From NCBI GenBank assembly GCA_019671005.1, contig CM033741.1, forward strand, positions 6,634,001-6,698,000: a stretch of DNA of 64,000 bases. The letters run 5' to 3'. Under the pieces are notes generated by a model. The model saw only the letters and a list, made by a program, of their open reading frames with translations, did not search any database and was not told where the DNA came from. The translations under genes were made by a program, and so were the position numbers. Below, in pieces: positions 47,440 to 59,709 of this stretch (within the stretch, counting starts at the first letter, position 1; each line of letters opens with the position of its first letter). Source of the DNA: Hibiscus mutabilis (lineage: Eukaryota > Streptophyta > Magnoliopsida > Malvales > Malvaceae).

Positions 47440-47930
47440 GAATTTTTTAAAAAAGATTACGAAAGATATTACAAATACAACGCATCCAGAAGGGAGAATA
47501 ATGATGATTAGTCCACCGAAATTTCATACAAAAACCCAAAAGTGCAAAGAAAAGTAAATACTCCCATTAAGATTAGCATACCGTTAAAATCCAGAAGCCT
47601 TCCTGAATCTCCTTGTCTCTATCCAAACGAGATGTATTACGGGGTGAAAAAGGAGTGGTGAGAGAGCCAAACTATCAAGCAGATTGTTCTGCTACCCAGG
47701 ACTGATTACATCGTCAAACAACCATCAACCGAGTGGGGATCTATATTTCTATGACCACCGACAGAATCATAATAAAAAATTAACGTCGTAAAATTTTTTG
47801 TACGATCATCAAACAATCACTAAAGTATGCTGAAATCATACTAAAATAACAACCGAAACAAAACCACAAAATAAAAAAATTGTGCCACAAACAAAAAAAA
47901 GCGTGCCACAAATCATAATCACTTTACTTT
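47440..47930 (-). mobile_element. LINE-like 3' end, second copy
   Basis: Inverse of the 24440-25056 repeat: minus strand reads TTTGTGGCACGC, GATTCTGTCGGTGGTCATAG, GATCCCCACTCGG, GATGTAATCAGTCC, TTTCTTTGCACTTTTGG and TTGTATTTGTAATATCTTTC in the same order. Confidence 0.5.
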
Positions 47931-48504
47931 TATTTGATTAGATTTTGCAACCAAAGCTTGATTTTTACTCATTAATTTTAATTTAAAATAATTTAATAAG
48001 TTATCCTATTTGAATAATCAACAGTAATAATTTAATTAACATTATATTAAAATAATAATAATAATAATAACAGTTTTATATTTATTAAAAGGGGCTTATT
48101 TTCTTTCTTGATTTTTTAAAAACTTTCTTTAATTGAATAAAAATATATAATTTTATTTATTAATCGTAAATATTTTATAAATTCAAAGTTTGTTAATTAT
48201 AACCATAGATTTTTGAAAGTGTATCTTTCTTATTAAATTTTATTTTCAAATCATTAAAATAGAGAGAGAAATTTTAATTAGAAACCAATCAAATTAATTG
48301 TTCAATGACAACATTCAATCACACAAAAAATAAAATGACAAATTTATTCATGTTCTCAGAAGTACAGTGACAAACATCATTCGGAAAAAAATGAGAGAGA
48401 ATTATGATTGGGATGAGATAATGTTAAATGTATAGTTTGACTATCGGATTGAATAATTATTTTAATTAGTTTTTATTCTAAAAATAAAACTCTACCGAAC
48501 AACA

Positions 48505-48940
48505 AAAGTTACGGCTAATTAGGTGTTCATTCAGTTAACGAATAACTTTTTATAAAAAAAAAATGATTATGGATTAACTCAAATTTGAAATTAGTTAATT
48601 AATTGAATTACCCAAATATTAAATGTTCGACAATTTATAAATATTATAAGCATACACCCATTAAAATGTCAAGAAACCGACTAAATTTTAAATCATAAGC
48701 CCTAAGATTTTAAAATCCACGAATTTTCAACCCAAATGAAAAATACTCAAATTAATCTAATATAACTAAAGAAAAATAAAACCCTAAAACTTATGAGCAT
48801 TTCAGTTGATTCAAAAATAGATCGAACTTTGTTCGGTTTGGTTAATAATTTTCAAACATATTTCTATTCAGTTAACTATAAAAATTGATTAATTAGATTT
48901 GGTCGGTATTTGAATTAACCTAATCAACATCCCTAACAAA
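48505..48940. repeat. hAT-MITE-like remnant
   Basis: Starts TTAGGTGTTCATTCAGTTAA and ends with the inverse-like GGTTAATTAGGGATGTTG reading on the minus strand. Inner TTCGGTTTGGTTAA text fits the 35125 type. No target duplication was seen. Confidence 0.4.
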
Positions 48941-49429
48941 AGCAGCCAAAAAACCACTATAACTTAGGACCAATTTGTCATTATTTTTTAAATTGTAGTA
49001 AACAAACATTTTTAAAAGTACATTTAGATTATGTAATTTAAAATTTAAGTATTGAAATACTGCTAAAGGATATGATTCACTTACATATAATGTAAAACTC
49101 GTAATTTTACAAGTTTTGTGGATCGTTGAATGGGTGAAATGAATAAATGATATTAACTTCTTACTTTTTTTCTAAGTGATAATCTTAACATAACTCACTG
49201 TTAATCGCAGCCATTCATTTTACTCATCATATATATTAATTTAACATGCTTAACCAATATAAAAAACTAAACTCGAAATGCACAAATATATTTAAATACG
49301 AATAATCAGTTCATACATAAATATGAATACAAAACAAGCATATACATAGAAATGAGAAAAACGCAAAGGAATGAGACCCCCCCCCCCCGGCAATATTTCA
49401 TATAAACAAAGGTAAGGAATATCATTAAT

Positions 49430-52300
49430 CATCTGATGTTAAATCTCAGCTTTTTTAATAATTTTTCCTAAAAACATTATTAATTTATAATTATTTGATA
49501 TTGTAGCGATTTTTTTTTTGAAATCGAAAATTCGTAAATCGCTAAAAAGGAGTAATAGGTTTCTTTTCGTCTTTTTAGAAAAATATTTGAAAAATAGGGG
49601 AATTCCTTTTAAATCGTGTTTTTGAAAATAAAAGACTTGGAGTCGCCACCTACCACTAAGGTAGGCCGGACACCATAAAACCAGATATTTGTTCGAAAAC
49701 GGGAGCGGGAGTTGGTTACATTGGGAAATGGTTAGCACTCCATCACGATCGTACCAAAATACATGTTGTCTTTAATTGATGGAAATTATCAAAATTTAAA
49801 TTGATTTTAATTAGATTGTTCGAGATTGAGTTTAGACTTTAATTAGATGAGCTTTGTCAATTTGATGAATTCGAATTAATTAGGCATTTAAGTAATAAGG
49901 GTGACGATACCTCGGGCCGTAGATTAAACCGACATTGAATAAGACCGACTGTCGTGTTAATTTATGGTTCGAACCTCGTTCATCACCTTTATGCATGATG
50001 CAAGCAGTTAAGAATGATGTTATGACTCATCAAAATTTTATCTCAAATTACATTTACCTTTAGACGGTAAGAATTAATTCGAATATAAGAATTAATTCGA
50101 ATAATTGGTCAACATTCAATGAGTCTGGACTATTACAACACAAATATCGGAATTAATAAATACCTCTTTTTTATAATTTAAATTAATTAACTATATGCAT
50201 GTCCATTAAAATATTAAAGTCATATGAATGACAATTAAAATGTATGGCATAGAAAGGCATAAAATAAAACATAGGCCCACTAAAGTCCTAATATAAAAGA
50301 CCCAAGTTATGAAAATTCAATTAGTGATCTAATTATTAACTAGGTTAGTCTAATATTAACCCTAAATTAATTAAATCCAAAAACTGAAAAACCCTAATAT
50401 TTTATGGATTATCTTAAAACCGTAATAATTAATTTGATTAATTTTAAACTAGGATCCTAATGAGCCAAGGATTCTATTTAAAATTATTCGAATTAATTAA
50501 TTATGATTTACATTAGGTGATCTATGTGAAATACCAATTTTATCCCTAAAGATAATTAAGAATTGTTCAACCAATTTAATGCATTTAACATTTACCCCAA
50601 TGAGCCAAGGGCAAATTTAAATGGATTAAATTGATTCGAACCTATGATCTAACTAAGGCACTAACCTAAATTTAATTTAATTAATTTAAAATTATGCCCC
50701 AATAAAACAAGCATATAATTTTAATTAATTAAATTAAACCCTAAACTAATCTAGGATCTACCCTAAAACTAAAGGGACCTAAAACAACAAAAACTCACAA
50801 TTAGGGCAAATTGAGCAAATTAAAGGGACCTAATAGGTGATTTTAAAAACTGTAAAGGAGCCAAATTGAGCAAATTAAAACACTAGAATGGATTAAATTA
50901 AGAGATTTTAAATAAACAATGACTAAATGGGTTATAAACCCTTTTAAAAACAAATTAAATTCGAAAACACGACTAAATTAAACACGGGCAAAAGATAAAA
51001 GGACCTAGAGTGCAATTTTAAAAGACGAAAACCCTTAGAATATTATTTTAAAAGGACGGAAGGACCAAAATGGGGAATAAACCATTTTCTAAATTAACCC
51101 GGCTTTAATTTTAGGATAAAATTGTGATTTTTAAAAACATTTAGGGACCTGAAAAGTAATTTAAAGAGACGAAAATCCTTCCGCGTGTAATTTAAAAAAC
51201 ACGGAAGGATTTAAAACGTTAAAAAACCATTTAAAAAAAGAGAATATGTATAATATATTTTTAGCAAAACATTTAGCCATTTTAAATACCCCTCTCATTT
51301 TTTTCATTTTCAGAAATCAAAAAAAAAAAACTCTGCACCACTTTCTGAAAAATGAATGAATACTGCCGTGGTGTTCATCCTTTCCGCCACAAAAATCTAA
51401 AATTCGACAGCTACTCCGCCGTAAGTCGTCACGCCGGTCACCGCTCACCGATAGTTGGAAACTTCAAAAAAAACACCGAAATGCACCTCTTTTTACCCTT
51501 AACCTAGAAACATTCTCAATTTTACCAAGAAAACTCCACTCGCACCTAGATCTAGGAAAAACAGATTCAAAAAAACCTTTTTTATTTTTATTTTAAAAAA
51601 TAACGACGGTCGGCACAGTAACTCTACATCATCGGCTCACCCTTAGTGGTACAAAGGCCATGAGTTTATTACCAGAGGACGATATAATTACCAAGAACAA
51701 GAGGGTAAGACTCTTAAACCCTAGACCTAAAATTTTTGCGCCAAACGAACATTAAACAAAGAATATACCTCTAAAAGGCTCTGAGTCTTTTGGTTTTTTG
51801 TATTGCTTATCAACTGAAATTTTACAATTGGTGTGTGTTCGGTTTTATAACCAAACTGTTACATGAAAAAAAGAAAGAAATATGTTGTTATAATCGTCTG
51901 AAATCCGTCGAAATTTTGTTTGATTTTTGTTATTTTTGTTTAGTCTGATATATGTGTTTTTTGGCTAATGTTTACTCCATTTTTGGTTGCATGTTGATGT
52001 GGCTGAACGAGAGAAGGAGGGGACCAGAGGAAGAGTTGCGGCCATGGCAAATTAAGCGTCAGAGGAGTCTAGGATGTACCCTAATTAGGGTTTTCTTGTA
52101 TGGCATGATCTGGACCGTTGATCAAATTCCCATATCTAACGGTCCAGGATGGACTGCGCAGAAAAATAAAGGAGATAGTTAGGGTTTTGGCATATTGGGG
52201 TTAGACTAATTTGGGCTTGTTAAACGAGCCAACTTGTAATTTAATATTTTTGGGTTTTTGTAATATGGACTGTACATATGAACTATTGGGCTTTTATTTA
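49430..52300 (-). mobile_element. second large LTR-related sequence
   Basis: Shares the block GGAGTCGCCACC, GGTAGGCCGGACACCA and GGTTAGCACT (49640-49765) with 2708-2865 and has the same layout: a long AT-rich part with conserved small motifs, then a less AT-rich part (51340-51450) near the far end. A poly-C run (49377-49388) lies just outside. No gag-pol coding is seen. The 76-codon ORF at 51952 has no family resemblance. Ends are approximate. Confidence 0.45.
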
Positions 52301-53440
52301 TTAATCTATTTTTTTGTTTTTTGGTTCGATTATAATAATATAATAACATAATACCGAATATTAATATAACATTATAATAATAATCAAGGTATATACTATT
52401 AATTATTATCCATAATAATATATTTTGTGTTTTTTTTTTCAAATCATAAAACAAGCTAAAAGTAAGTATAGCAAATAACCTAGTTCACTAGTAATAAGTA
52501 AAGCCGAAAGGCCACTAAAACAAAAAGGCGGGTCGAACCACAGATAAAATTAGTGATTACAGATATGGTGATAGTTTTTCTTTCCTTGATATATATTAAC
52601 ACATGTTTTATTACCAAAAATTAATTGATATAGTAGAACAAGGCATTTGATTGCTTAAGCAAGTTAAAGGTTTAAATTTTAAGTTGTAAACGGAGAAAAT
52701 TAGTTTGAGAAGGTCATCACATAACGGATCTACAAAACTCGATATAAATTAGTTAATAATTGGATCAAAAATCGACGGTTAAAAAAAGCATATGACACTG
52801 TTTGGTAAACAACTTTTTGAGCCAAAATTAGATGTTTGAAGCATTTTTAGAGGTTTGACCAGTCAAATCTACTAACTTAGATGTTTGGTAAATAAGCGAT
52901 TATAATAGCGGATTGAGGTTGAAACCTCTCATTTTGAAAAAGCTCATAAAAGAGGCTTTTTGAGTTAAAAGTTTGGATAAAAGACTTTTAAAAACTCTTT
53001 TGTCATTGATAATTATAAAAAAAATCTAATATAAATTTGAACAACTAATAAAATTAAAAAAATAATTTCATAAATAAGAAATTAAAATATACATAAAAAT
53101 TTAATAATTAATAAAATTATATTAAAACATAATTTTATAAATAATAAATTAATATATATATTTAAATTTAATAATTATTAAAATTATATTAAAAAATAAT
53201 TTTACAAATAAAAAAAATAATATATACATTATTCATGTATATTTAGCAATAATATTAAAAAAAATTATAATCTAATTAATATTAATAGATACAAAATATT
53301 AATAACTAATAAATTATTAAAACAAATATTAAATATAATTATGTTTATTTTTCTTATTTAAATAGTAAAATAACTAATAAATTATTAAAACAAATATTTA
53401 ACAACAATGTTTATATATTTTTATTTATTTAATTACTCGT
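52301..53440. other. intergenic upstream of the F-box/kelch gene
   Basis: Near 52797 CACTGTTTGGTAAACAAC looks like one hAT-type end with GAGGTTGAAACCTC hairpins (52917-52940) inside. A matching right end was not found. The rest is AT-rich. Confidence 0.35.
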
Positions 53441-54386
53441 GGGAGTTAGAGTAGAGAGGTGGGGAAGGGGAGAGGAAGTTTAAAGAGAGAGAAGGGGGGG
53501 GGGGGGAAGCTGGGCTGAGAGATATGGTGGCAAAGCTCCCTGGCTGTTATTTGCAGAGAGAATCCAAAGGATAAACAAACAGACAGCATAGCCTTTATAG
53601 GGTTGAAAGAGATAACCCATTCAAGGAAAATCAAAAACCTCAATCAACGTACCACCACCACAACAACGAAAGAAGAATCAAACAGAGATTTGGATTGAGA
53701 TTGAGTGTGTTAATCTAAAAAGAAAACGAATTGCATACCCAGTTTTTTTTCCTTTCCCGGTTCTTACTTGTTATCCAATCGGTAAGTCTCTCACAACATT
53801 ATTGTTAATTCTTGTTATTTCTGTTGCTTATGCTTCTCTGTAACTTTTTTCCTTTTGTTTTTTTCTTTGTTTAAGTTTTTAATCACTTTGTTTTTTTCTC
53901 TAGTGAGATTTAATGAAACTATCAATAGATCCAATTCGCTTTTTTATTTGTCTTCTCTTCTTTTGAATCTAGCTGTTTTTCCCCATCGGTTCGTGTTCAT
54001 GTTTATATTCTTTGAACTTGTGAGATCTGGTACCTATTTTTCTTCAGCTTGTTTAATCGTGAATTCTCTCTTTTTTTTAAGAAAAAAAATCCCTCTATTA
54101 GTTCATGTTTGATTTTTTTAAAATTCCATAACCAATACAGACCAGCGGGGAAACTGCCTCTGATTTTTTTTTTAAATAATCAACTTGGATGATCTTTTTA
54201 TTTAATTCAAATTTCTCTTTGGTTTTAATTAGATTTGATTTTTCTTTATGCTTTTGAATGGTTGGTTCTTGAATATGTTGAATTACTAGGCGCTAGAAAC
54301 TTTCGGTTCCTGCCGTGATTTGAAAGTTCCCGTTGTCATTATTTTGGGGATCTTCCATTTGAAGTTGGGAGAGGAGCAATAGAGTG
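53440..54386 (+). promoter_or_regulatory. probable 5' UTR with intron of the F-box/kelch gene
   Basis: A GA-rich tract with poly-G (53493-53505) leads to AATCG/gtaagtctct at 53781. A long T-rich intron-like stretch follows, to ttgaattactag/GCGC at about 54291, then a short leader to ATG 54387. The T-rich bias and both splice signals suit a leader intron of about 510 bases. This is inference without transcript data. Confidence 0.5.
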
Positions 54387-55658
54387 ATGTTGGAGGATCG
54401 ATCCTGCGATTCGTGTTTCTCGTTGGCAAGCTCCTGCCAACGAAAAACCAACTGGTCTTACACCTACAACGGGAAGCGTTCACTAGAAATTGCCGAATCC
54501 GATGATTGTTGTCCAGAAACCAAGTTGTCTAAGCTCTCGTCTGATGATTCTTCCAGCGACGATGGTAGGCAATATGATTCTTGTTCGGATTTGGATGGGT
54601 TAATCCAACCAATTGGGAGAGACAACTCCATCAATTGTCTGATTAAGTGCTCAATATCTGATTATGGTTCCATCGCGTTGTTGAATCGGAGTTTTCGATC
54701 TGTAATTAGGAGCGGAGAGATCTATAAGTCAAGGAGGCAGAAGGGTGTTACTGAACATTGGGTTTACTTTTCTTGTGACCTCCTTCAATGGGAGGCCTTT
54801 GATCCGATTCAGTGCAAGTGGATGCATTTGCCAAGGATGCCTCCCAATGAATGTTTCATTTATTCGGACAAGGAATCCTTGGCCGTGGGAACCGAGTTGC
54901 TTGTATTTGGGAAGGAAGTTACTTCTCAAGTGATATATAGATATAGTATTTTGACTAACTCGTGGACTTTTGGGACCAGTATGAATTCTCCAAGGTGCTT
55001 GTTTGGGTCAGCTAGTCTTGGAGCGATTGCGATTTTAGCCGGTGGTTGTGATTCTCAGGGTAATATCCTGAGCTCGGCGGAGATGTACAATTCCGAGACC
55101 CAGAAGTGGGAGACTTTCCCAAGCATGAATACCCCAAGGAAGATGTGTAGTGGGGTATTTATGGACAAGAAATTCTATGTAATTGGGGGAACTGGTGGAG
55201 TGGAGAATGATGCAAGGGTTCTCACTTGTGGGGAGGAGTATGATCTAGAGTTAAAAAAGTGGACTCGAATTCCTAACATGTCTCCTCGAAGGAGTGGGGC
55301 AGACGCCGAGGCTGGGAAGCCTGCAGCAGCTGGGGCACCCCCTCTGGTTGCAGTAGTAAACAACGAACTTTATGCTGCCGATCATGCCGACATGGAGGTG
55401 AAGAAGTACGATAAGGGGAGAAAATCATGGTTGACCATCGGAAGATTGCCCGAAAGAGCGGTTTCAATGAATGGTTGGGGTCTTGCATTCAGAGCATGCG
55501 GTGATCGCCTTATAGTGATCGGCGGTCCAACCACATCAGGCGGAAGTTTTATAGAGCTAAATTCGTGGGTTCCGAGAGAAGGGCCTCCACAATGGGACTT
55601 ACTAGCCAGAAAGCGGTCGGGTAACTTTGTGTATAATTGTGCGGTGATGGGATGCTAA
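54387..55658 (+). CDS. SKIP11: F-box/kelch-repeat protein, SKIP11 type
   Basis: Substrate-adaptor type protein for SCF ubiquitin ligases; related plant F-box/kelch proteins control turnover of metabolic enzymes or signalling proteins. It is a single coding exon of 423 aa. The start MLEDRSC is the family N-terminus; the GTG three bases earlier is not used. A Ser/Asp-rich linker (about 45-70) precedes the F-box region (about 72-115: GRDNSINCLIKCS, LNRSFRSVIRSGEIY). Kelch-type repeats run from about 160 to 400: MNSPRCLFGSASLG, AGGCDSQGNILSSAEMYNS, NTPRKMCSGVFMDKKFYVIG, AAGAPPLVAVVNNELYAADH, NGWGLAFRACGDRLIVIGG. The C-terminus VYNCAVMGC is the usual one. No defect is seen. At1g26930 is a close relative and syntenic by memory; the exact orthologue within the small SKIP11 group is not settled. 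Confidence 0.92.
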   Translation: MLEDRSCDSCFSLASSCQRKTNWSYTYNGKRSLEIAESDDCCPETKLSKLSSDDSSSDDGRQYDSCSDLDGLIQPIGRDNSINCLIKCSISDYGSIALLNRSFRSVIRSGEIYKSRRQKGVTEHWVYFSCDLLQWEAFDPIQCKWMHLPRMPPNECFIYSDKESLAVGTELLVFGKEVTSQVIYRYSILTNSWTFGTSMNSPRCLFGSASLGAIAILAGGCDSQGNILSSAEMYNSETQKWETFPSMNTPRKMCSGVFMDKKFYVIGGTGGVENDARVLTCGEEYDLELKKWTRIPNMSPRRSGADAEAGKPAAAGAPPLVAVVNNELYAADHADMEVKKYDKGRKSWLTIGRLPERAVSMNGWGLAFRACGDRLIVIGGPTTSGGSFIELNSWVPREGPPQWDLLARKRSGNFVYNCAVMGC

Positions 55659-56673
55659 GAGACAGTTTCTCCAAGGTTTACATGATTGGTTTCTCCTTCA
55701 ACACACAAGTCCGAATTCTTGCCGATGGTAATTCCCCTTGTTCCAATAGATAATTTTATTGATAGGATGTCTCATCTCTTTTTACAAGCTTGATTCAAAG
55801 TTTCTTCCATTCCATTTGTCTTCCGAAGTCGAAGCAAGTAACACACAGGAATAGGTTTAATAATTCGAAGTAGCAAAACACATTGGCATTAGAGTTGTAT
55901 GGGGTGTTATTTTTCTTTCATCAATTTTTCTTGGAATTGTGTTTAAATGGAGGGAAATAAGTAGTGGGAGGTTGTGGTTATGTTGGCCGATGTACTAATT
56001 ACCTTACAATCAATGGGATTATATAAATTATATATTCCCAGAATTTTTCATATAGTATTTATGCTTATGTACACTTTTGGAATCCTCTATTTGCAGTACT
56101 CTTGCGAATTCATAAGTTGGCAGTTTGTATTTATTTTCAATTGTTTTATAGCATGGAATTTATACATTTTCAGTTTACACATACAAATAGTGTTGCCTTA
56201 TGAAGCAGAAGTGGAAAAAGCAGAGAGAGAGAGCGACTGGGTGATGAACATAGCATAATCACAATGAATATGTGTGGCAAAGCAGGGATCTGTAGGAGTG
56301 ATCTGAAACTTGATGAACTTGCTTGATGTTTTGTTTTGTTTTGTAGGAGGGGATTCGTTAATAAGATTATTATTATTATTATTATTACTACTAGATTTCG
56401 TCAAGAGAACATTTATGTTTTGTTTTAAATTCTTTAAGAAATTAGTGAGTTATGTTTTCATACACAATGTATACAAAAGTAAATATTATACAATCGTTCT
56501 TTGAAATATATTATTTAAATCTCTAAATATTAAACCCTACAACCTAAATTTCTTAATCTTAAATTAAAGAAATATTTTTAATAATTTTTTAACTAAATTG
56601 ACATATAATATCAAGTTTGACTTAGTCACAATTTTAATAATAGGTAAAGTACGAACTTTAATGTTTTATTTAG
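55659..56673. other. 3' region of the F-box/kelch gene and AT-rich spacer
   Basis: It probably includes the 3' UTR up to a few hundred bases. A (TTA)n run lies at 56370-56387. The 94-codon ORF at 55974 has no family resemblance. Confidence 0.4.
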
Positions 56674-57254
56674 GGTCTTATAAAGAGGAGCTTAACATTG
56701 ATTATTCAATTTAGTAACTAAACTTTTAATTGTATTAATGTTACCATTAAACTTTTAGTTTTATTTCAATGTTACCATTGATTCGTTAACAGTCATTAAC
56801 TATAGTTAAAATACTTGTATAATAACACATTTAGTACTCCGTATTTGCACATTCAAATAATTAAATTTTAATTCAAAAAATATAAATTTAACCCTTATTA
56901 TTTATACATTATTTCATATTCTTAATAAAAATAATTTAACCCTGAATTCAAAACCATAACCCTACACCCAAAACTGTAAACATTTCAATTTAATTAAAAT
57001 TTAAAACAAATTATTATCCTAATTAGCAAGAATTTCCCACAACAATTCAGCATCAAAAGACATTCTAGCAAGCGAACAATCTTCAAACATGGGTTCCTCT
57101 GTAATCACCATCAGATAATCATTCGAAACGGAGAACGGCGAGTTTTCACATCTCCAAAACCCTTCATCGGCGACAACGTCGCCAATTTATTGCTTAAGTC
57201 GCCACTAAAAACCAAAGGCGACGACGATTAAAACGACGAGCATTGCTCCGATAC

Positions 57255-57680
57255 TTACGCTTGTTTTTTAGCTTTCTTCTTCTTAGCTTTCTTCTCTCTT
57301 TTCACCTTTTGACAAATGGCTTGAATCTTAGCGTCCACTGTGTTCTTCAAAGCATTCAACTTTGCACAATCTGCAAACCCCAACTCAGTCACGTCCTTCA
57401 TGTTGGGGAAATTCGGCCTCCCGTATTCGCCTTGGAGCTTATACGCGGTGATTGTAAGCATAAGCGGCGGCTTCGACCGTGTCGTAAGTACCTAACCAGA
57501 CACGGGCTCGGTTCTGCGGGAGTCTGATTTCGGCCACTCATTTGCCCCATTGCCTTTGACTCACCCCCAATGTATAGCTTCTTCTTTTGAGGGATGCTCG
57601 AGTAATTGGCCGCCAATGGAAGGTTTTGGTAGTTTTGAAGAATACCCTTCGCGGATTTTTGTGAAATCGAAGGGCTTCCT
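57255..57680 (-). pseudogene. AP2/ERF transcription factor pseudogene, DREB A-6 (RAP2.4-like) type
   Basis: Minus-strand frames give NYQNLPLAANYSSIPQKKKL, then QRQWGK, a TGA at 57538-57540 where the family has Trp, then [20 protein letters not shown] and VEAAAYAY. A shift leads to [45 protein letters not shown] and a Lys-rich end. This is the AP2 domain plus the C-terminal block of A-6 ERF proteins, which bind GCC/DRE elements. The conserved YRGVRQ start is damaged (YIGG). It lies wholly between the arms of the TIR element. Confidence 0.85.
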
Positions 57681-58269
57681 CTGTAATGGCGGTTGAAGAT
57701 GGTGGGCAGGGATTTAAATCTAGGAGTTTTCGGTCACGCGGTTATTGCGTTTTCGGGTATAACGGAGGCTATAGTGGTCACTGCGAGAGTCTTGGTGTAA
57801 TTTTTTTTAAAATTTTGCACAATTTATTATAAAATATTATAATTATAATTACAAAAAATTAATTTTAATGATTTTAGAGTGTTTTCTAAACGAAAATGAA
57901 CATATATAAATTAAAATAAATTAAAAAATATCTATTATAATTGTGAGATAGGAGATTAGATTTCTTATAATTTTATCAAAGAGTTCTTTCCCACCAAAAA
58001 ACTCGAAAATAAAATGTATATATTTGTTCTACCAATCAATACCTAAATTAAAAAAATATCAAGGTAAATATCAACAATGGGAGGATTTAATTATAATTAT
58101 AAAAAAGTTACTTTTAACAATTTTTAGAGTATTTTTCAATACTTATAAAATGATTTAATTGAAAAGAAATAAAACTTAGAGACTCAATTGAAACTTTCGT
58201 TAAGGATTTGAGGATTTAATTGGAAATGGAATAAAATAAATCATCTTAATTAAACTAAAAATATACATT

Positions 58270-59034
58270 AAAGAACTAAATTGTAAGCATGCTAAAACTT
58301 TTAAGCTTCTCCGAAAATTCACTAAAATAACCCTCCTTTCCGCTATTTACTCTTTTAATGTTTTAAGTTCATATTCTTCATCTCTCTCCCTCCTATTCTT
58401 TCCAATATTTTCTTCCTCTCCTTTTTATTTTCGACCACCACTCATTTTCGTCCGTGAAATGCACCATATCCACCATTCAACTCCTCGTCTCATCCGAGCA
58501 AACCTCGACCAACCGTTTTCTTTCCCCGCCGGTCGTTAAGGAGATTCGAGCCAAAAAACTTTCGACGAACCATCGGTGAAATGATCTGAAAGCGGGAATA
58601 GCGGTCCGTTATCGCTACAATCGACCGCTACCCGTTAAATCGCAGCCGCAATCTGCCGTTTTTGTTGTGAATTCGATTCACAAGACGATTTTCAATAAAA
58701 GCGGTTTTAGCCGGCGGCTCTACCGCTATATTGCGGACCGCTGTTTAAAACCCTGGTGGTGGGCAATGAGAGAAGACTAATTCTAAAGTATTCAAGCCGT
58801 CTGATAATATGATCTGCGATAACGATGACCCAAGATCGACGCCATTGTTGAATCCAAGAGAATGGTTGATTTCTTGCATTTTTTCCCAGAACTTAAAAAA
58901 CAAAATCAAAAGGCAAAACGAAAACAATTGAGAAAACCCAGATTTTAGGAGGGGAAGGAAGGAAAGGACAAGGCTAAATTGAGTTTCAAAACAAAGTTAC
59001 GTCTTCCTCTGTTTATGGTTTGGAGTTTCAAATT
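58270..59034. other. unidentified block inside the ERF-carrying TIR element
   Basis: Less AT-rich than its surroundings at 58430-58760, with repeated GCGG/CCGCTA text (TAGCGGTCCG, CTACCGCTATATTGCGGACC). On the minus strand 58745-58927 is a 60-codon frame I do not recognise. It may be another captured piece or nested repeat. Confidence 0.35.
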
Positions 59035-59389
59035 TAGGCTTAGTGTTAAATTATTTTTAATTAAGAATAGGACTAAATTGAAATAATATGTAAATAATGA
59101 GGGCTAAATTTATTATTTTTTGAATTATGACTAAATTGTTTAAATGTAAAAATATGAAAGACTAAATGTGTTATTATACAAAATATTTTAACTGTCGTTA
59201 ATAACGTTAACGGGTCAGTGGTAATGTTCAAGCAAAACTACAAGTTTACTGATAATATTAAAACAATTGAAAGTTTAAATACCAAATTGAATAATTAACT
59301 AAAATTGAAAGTTAAATTGAAGATAAAGCCATGAGACCAGGATATCAATATTTCAAGCCACGTTGCTTGCTAAAGTCTTAAGGAAGATT

Positions 59390-59485
59390 TCAGATTTGGT
59401 AACCAAAGGTGTACGTTGGGTAATAAAGGATGGAACAGTGCCTGTGGCGCTCTTCTAGGACGATAACTGGTTATCGGCTCTCCCA
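59390..59485 (+). pseudogene. small LINE ORF2 remnant
   Basis: One frame reads VTKGVRWVIKDGTVPVALF, stop, DDNWLSALP. This resembles the linker segment of plant LINE polyproteins of the form RWxIGDGxxxxFWxDNWL, with the FW Trp turned to a stop. It is too short for a firm call. Confidence 0.4.
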
Positions 59486-59709
59486 TCGTCCTTTATCTTC
59501 CACTGAATTTAACATCACCTTCTTGCACGCTAAAGAACGATGAGAGCTTAATACAAGGCGTGCTTTCTCAAATGAAATAGTAGCACACCGGTTCAACTTC
59601 CAAGCGAGAACCATGATCCTATTTGGCCAAAGCATAAAGGTTTTGAATTTCAGACTCCATTCTGGTTTCAAGATTTGAAGCAAAAGAAAAAGGTAGATTG
59701 GAAAGGAGA

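Larger units (their letters stand above)
56674..59338 (+). mobile_element. TIR element with about 300-bp arms carrying an ERF pseudogene
   Basis: The left arm 56674-56965 (GGTCTTATAAAG, TTATTCAATTTAG, TTAAAATACTTGTATAATAA, CACATTTAGT) is inverted at 59035-59338 (minus strand: GGTCTCATGGC, TTATTCAATTTGG, TTAAAATATTTTGTATAATA, CACATTTAGT). No transposase is found. The centre holds an AP2/ERF pseudogene and a further less AT-rich block at 58430-58760. No clean target duplication was found. Confidence 0.7.

Noticed and set aside
54384..54386. GTG as the start of the F-box/kelch protein
   Set aside because: The ATG directly after it gives the family N-terminus MLEDRSC, and GTG starts are not expected in a plant nuclear gene.
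55974..56258. 94-codon hydrophobic ORF after the kelch gene
   Set aside because: It lies in the AT-rich 3' region, and its hydrophobic codons reflect T-rich sequence.
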